DNA of 8,243 nt, taken from NCBI GenBank assembly GCA_964497585.1, contig CAZCDS010000115.1, forward strand, positions 1 through 8,243, written 5' to 3'. This stretch comes from CAZCDS01 sp964497585 (GTDB lineage: Bacteria; Desulfobacterota; Desulfomonilia; Desulfomonilales; Desulfomonilaceae). The stretch's first letter is position 1, and every line of letters begins with the position of its first letter. This document shows positions 5,949 through 8,243 of the stretch, piece by piece. The notes beneath the pieces were generated by a model. The model made no database searches and was not told where the DNA came from. It saw only the letters and a program-made list of their open reading frames with translations. The translations under genes were made by a program, and so were the position numbers.

Positions 5949-5975
5949 AGCCCACACCCCTAGGAGGTATGAGCA

Positions 5976-6404
5976 ATGTCAGCAGAGTATCCGTTTCCTC
6001 TTCCCCAGGCAAGCATTGAGTCGATTGAAGAAACGATGCGGGACGTCGAGCCCGTATGGGAGCGCTATGGCCGCCACAAAACCGGCCACCCTTTTCACAT
6101 CGCGAGTATGCAAAACTGGAAGTATGAGCTGAGCACTTGCAATGATGCGCTCCAGCAGGCGGTGACCGCGCTGGGTAATTGTCTGCCCGTTCCCAGGGAG
6201 ATTTACGGGGCCATTGAAGCGAACGCCAATCACCTGGACCGGCTCCTCACTGATTTGAATCGGCTTCTGTCTTTCATCCGGCAATCCTGGAAACATGACC
6301 CGGTGGTCCGTAGCCAGTTCTCTGTCTTGACCCTGGCAGCACTTTCCGAAGATGCGCAAACAGAGAAGGCGGCTCACAAGATTTTCGCAAAGGTCGAGAA
6401 GTGA
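5976..6404 (+). CDS. Helical protein of unknown function, first part of an interrupted frame (142 residues)
   Basis: AGGAGG at 5962-5967 stands 8 bases before the ATG at 5976, the clearest ribosome binding site in the window. The product is acidic and helical, without membrane segments or cysteine motifs. Recognisable only in outline are a tryptophan-containing N-terminal region (VEPVWERYGRHKTGH), a middle helix ending in DRLLTDLNRLLSFIR and a C-terminal alanine-rich helix. I do not know the family. The frame ends at TGA 6402-6404 and then stays open in the same frame for 85 more codons, to 6662, where a terminator follows. The protein may thus be the shortened form of a 228-residue product, by readthrough or by a recent nonsense mutation. 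A 200-codon open frame on the opposite strand is a shadow without a ribosome binding site. Confidence 0.72.
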   Translation: MSAEYPFPLPQASIESIEETMRDVEPVWERYGRHKTGHPFHIASMQNWKYELSTCNDALQQAVTALGNCLPVPREIYGAIEANANHLDRLLTDLNRLLSFIRQSWKHDPVVRSQFSVLTLAALSEDAQTEKAAHKIFAKVEK

Positions 6405-6413
6405 CACGCGGAC

Positions 6414-6662
6414 ATGTTGGAGTTGGTGACTCTCTTCCGGGCGGGAATGGCGCATGAAGGTCTTGACGGAAGCATAACGGCGCTCGGGGGAGCGCGCAAG
6501 GCCCTGGAAAGCTGCGTCGAGAAAGACGGTACGGGAATACTCCACGCGATTTACCAGTATACCAGGTTGCGCAGAAATCATCCTATCAAGAGCGATCAGG
6601 AAGAGCTTGCCGAGTCGGAACCCTGTGATGCGCCGGTGACCGAGACGCTCTCGGGCGAGTGA
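6414..6662 (+). CDS. Second part of the interrupted frame (82 residues from ATG)
   Basis: This frame is in register with the one ending at 6404. Between the TGA and this ATG lie only the codons for His-Ala-Asp. The first 55 residues look like real helical protein (MLELVTLFRAGMAHEG and RKALESCVEKDG), and the last 28 are acidic and unstructured (EELAESEP). Codon third positions are G+C-rich as in its neighbour. There is no good ribosome binding site before the ATG: the nearest purine run ends 12 bases upstream. It is therefore either translated by coupling, or is the C-terminal domain of the upstream protein. The terminator at 6675 immediately follows, which supports one transcript covering both halves. 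Confidence 0.6.
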   Translation: MLELVTLFRAGMAHEGLDGSITALGGARKALESCVEKDGTGILHAIYQYTRLRRNHPIKSDQEELAESEPCDAPVTETLSGE

Positions 6663-6674
6663 AGCACGTCAAGT

Positions 6675-6702
6675 GGCCCTCAACTCGGGGCCCTTTTCTT
6701 TT
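6675..6702 (+). terminator. Rho-independent terminator
   Basis: GGCCCT (6675-6680) pairs with GGGGCC (6687-6692) around the loop CAACTC, including one G-U pair. TTTTCTTTT follows on the plus strand. It starts 12 bases after the TGA at 6660-6662 and lies between two convergent units. Confidence 0.75.
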
Positions 6703-6714
6703 GTGCAAGGGCGG

Positions 6715-6948
6715 TCAGGCCCGTGTCTGCCATGCCTGCATACGCTTGTCGAACCTTACGCGCCAGGATTCCAGCGTCATGCAGAATCCCTCGATTCCAC
6801 GTGAACTCTTCATGAAAACCCAGCCTACGCCAGCGATCAGAAAGCTGGTGAGCCATACGAGGCCGCACAGCAAGGATATGAGAAGCCCGATAGGAATACC
6901 GACGGCGGCCCGAACGATTGCAGCCACAAAATATTTCACTGTTCCCAT
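6715..6948 (-). CDS. Small membrane protein behind the tape measure gene (77 residues)
   Basis: The ATG at 6948 lies 15 bases beyond the tape measure stop, and AGGGA in that gap serves as ribosome binding site, so the two genes are probably translated from one message. Residues 6-46 are almost continuously hydrophobic, long enough for a helical hairpin of two membrane segments (about 6-26 and 28-46). A basic tail follows (MKSSRGIEG, then RVRFDKRMQAW). Size and topology suit a holin or a small phage membrane protein, but no lysin gene is adjacent and the position behind a tape measure gene is unusual for a holin. I do not recognise a family and give no firm function. Confidence 0.7.
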   Translation of the reverse strand: MGTVKYFVAAIVRAAVGIPIGLLISLLCGLVWLTSFLIAGVGWVFMKSSRGIEGFCMTLESWRVRFDKRMQAWQTRA

Positions 6949-6963
6949 TATTGAATCCCTTTC

Positions 6964-8243
6964 TCAGAAGCCTGGCAAGCCGTACTCACCAGCCCCAGAG
7001 ACCGAAATACTTCCATCCCTGTTGACGGTAATCTTAATGTCGATTCCCTTGTTCGCAGCGGAGGCAAAGGTCTGAGCCGCTGAGGCGAAGGCCGTCATTG
7101 CAGTTCCCATGTCGGCAGTAGCACCTACGCCGGCAGTACCACCCGTGCCAGAGACCCCGGCCCCGAATTCTCTTAACGGGTATTTCGCATTGACATTCTC
7201 GATGAAGCTCCGCATGTTTCCCGTGGCATTGTCGATAATGTGGTTTGAAATCGCGTCAATCTCGTCCCACATCTCGCGGAGTCCACCCCAGAATTTCTCG
7301 TGATCCTTTTCCCACTTTTTTGTGCCCCAATCGCCCCAACTGAACGTCCCACCGGTGGCAAAGCGCGGTATTGACCTGAGGTAGTTCGCAACGGCCAAGC
7401 CCCCTCTCGCAAATCCCCGGACCTTTAGCACGCCCTGGTTGATTGCATGCATGAACGCGGCCCCGTACCCCTTCACGGCCTCGACGCTCATCACGAATTC
7501 ACCTGGACTCAACAGGGCCGGTACGGTATCACCTCGACCTGAACCGGCCACGGTTCCACCCGATGCGTACCCGGGGGCTGCTCCGCGTCCTACGGGTTCC
7601 TGCATGACCGGCGTGACGGGAATGGTAACGCCTCGCTGCTGAAGGGCCTTGAGTTGCTCCTGAAACTTCGTCTCGTCAAGCTCAAGCTCGGCCACGTACT
7701 TGACGCGTCGCTCTTCCCGGAGCTGGGCCTGCTTAATCTTCGCCTCCGTATCCTCGAGGGTAGCCTTGACCGGCTCTTCCAACGCGGGAGCCGCGGCCTC
7801 GGCCTTCTGCTTGACGGTCTCGGTCGTCGTTATCTCCTGTTCAAGGGCCCCTTTGCGCTTCTCCAGGCCGGTCCTTTCCAGACCGGTCATAACCTGCCTG
7901 ACACCCTGCAGGCTGTTTTCAATGACGGTGACTCCGGTCGTCTGCACTCCTTTCGGGAGTTGCCCCAGCTCGCTTTGCAGCTCGGCATAAATGCGCTTGC
8001 TTCGCTTGAGCAGTTCAATGTCTTTCTTCTGTTCACCCTGTTCAGCGAGTTGACGGGCCTGTGCAAGCTTGCGTTCAAAGTGGTCGACCGCCTCGGTCTC
8101 CTTCTGCTTTTCGGTCATCCCGCTTCGCCGAATGCTCCGCCGTTCCTTCTCGCCCCATTGCGATATGGCGAGTTGCTCCCGCTGGTCTTTCTTTTCGAGG
8201 TCCTTCAGCTCCTTCAGGAGGCCCTTGTATTGTCGCTTGAGCC
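6964..8243 (-). CDS. Phage tail tape measure protein, C-terminal part (5' end outside window)
   Basis: This protein runs through the tail tube and sets tail length. The frame is open to the right edge of the window: 41 further codons precede the internal ATG at 8118, giving 425 visible residues. The first 200 or so are highly charged coiled-coil helix (LKELKDLEKKDQ, LEKRKGALEQEI and similar). A glycine-rich block at 7489-7569 carries GDTVPALLSPGEFV, a hallmark near the C-terminal part of many tape measure proteins, where GG, GSG and PGEF are the conserved points. A tryptophan-rich segment (FSWGDWGTKKW) and an alanine/glycine-rich tail follow, ending in GEYGLPGF. The stop TGA is at 6964-6966. 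Full-length family members usually have 600 to over 1000 residues, so much of the gene lies outside. Confidence 0.9.
   Translation of the reverse strand, partial: LKRQYKGLLKELKDLEKKDQREQLAISQWGEKERRSIRRSGMTEKQKETEAVDHFERKLAQARQLAEQGEQKKDIELLKRSKRIYAELQSELGQLPKGVQTTGVTVIENSLQGVRQVMTGLERTGLEKRKGALEQEITTTETVKQKAEAAAPALEEPVKATLEDTEAKIKQAQLREERRVKYVAELELDETKFQEQLKALQQRGVTIPVTPVMQEPVGRGAAPGYASGGTVAGSGRGDTVPALLSPGEFVMSVEAVKGYGAAFMHAINQGVLKVRGFARGGLAVANYLRSIPRFATGGTFSWGDWGTKKWEKDHEKFWGGLREMWDEIDAISNHIIDNATGNMRSFIENVNAKYPLREFGAGVSGTGGTAGVGATADMGTAMTAFASAAQTFASAANKGIDIKITVNRDGSISVSGAGEYGLPGF

Noticed and set aside
5979..6581. 200-codon frame on the minus strand
   Set aside because: It lies opposite the rightward frame, which has AGGAGG at ideal distance and a terminator. 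The minus frame has no ribosome binding site and a less protein-like composition.
5976..6662. TGA read as a sense codon by an altered genetic code
   Set aside because: The tape measure, 77-residue, zinc-ribbon and HTH genes all end in TGA and use TGG for tryptophan.

Overview
The window looks like accessory, phage-derived DNA from a G+C-rich bacterium. It holds one recognisable phage structural gene (the 3' part of a tail tape measure gene, running off the right edge), one small membrane-protein gene behind it, and about 6.7 kb of mostly unrecognised small genes, long spacers and decayed gene fragments. The host cannot be fixed from this sequence. The N-terminal domain of the zinc-ribbon protein is of a kind I associate with Nitrospirota and Desulfobacterota/Geobacter-type genomes, which is only a weak hint.

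Right part (5.5-8.2 kb): the tape measure gene and a small two-helix membrane-protein gene form a leftward operon. Convergent to it is a rightward unit with a long leader, an 11-bp leader hairpin, a strong ribosome binding site, a 142-codon frame, an in-frame TGA, a further 85 codons in the same frame, and a rho-independent terminator. Middle (2.3-5.4 kb): all genes point left. They are a 64-residue peptide gene with its own promoter and some features of a lasso/RiPP leader, a 117-residue membrane-anchored protein, a 555-residue two-pass membrane protein of unknown family (visibly less G+C-rich than its surroundings), and a small tandem-HTH protein resembling the DNA-binding half of an IS630-type transposase.

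Left part (0.5-2.4 kb): this is the most unusual structure. Three leftward genes (the HTH protein, a 63-residue protein, and a tail-anchored triple zinc-ribbon protein) are each followed at or near the 3' end by a decayed copy of the same gene fragment. The parent family carries the motifs RAGEMLxEMxKN and SQSSRWQ and is common on phages and mobile islands. All three copies lack the 5' part and break near the same place. They are diverged from each other, so the duplication is old. The first 525 bases hold no convincing gene.

How the genes work together can only be guessed. The layout resembles a cargo or moron zone at the end of a phage tail module, with repeated insertion or exchange of small genes next to a shared decayed sequence. 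No integrase, recombinase, reverse transcriptase, CRISPR array, tRNA or rRNA is visible.
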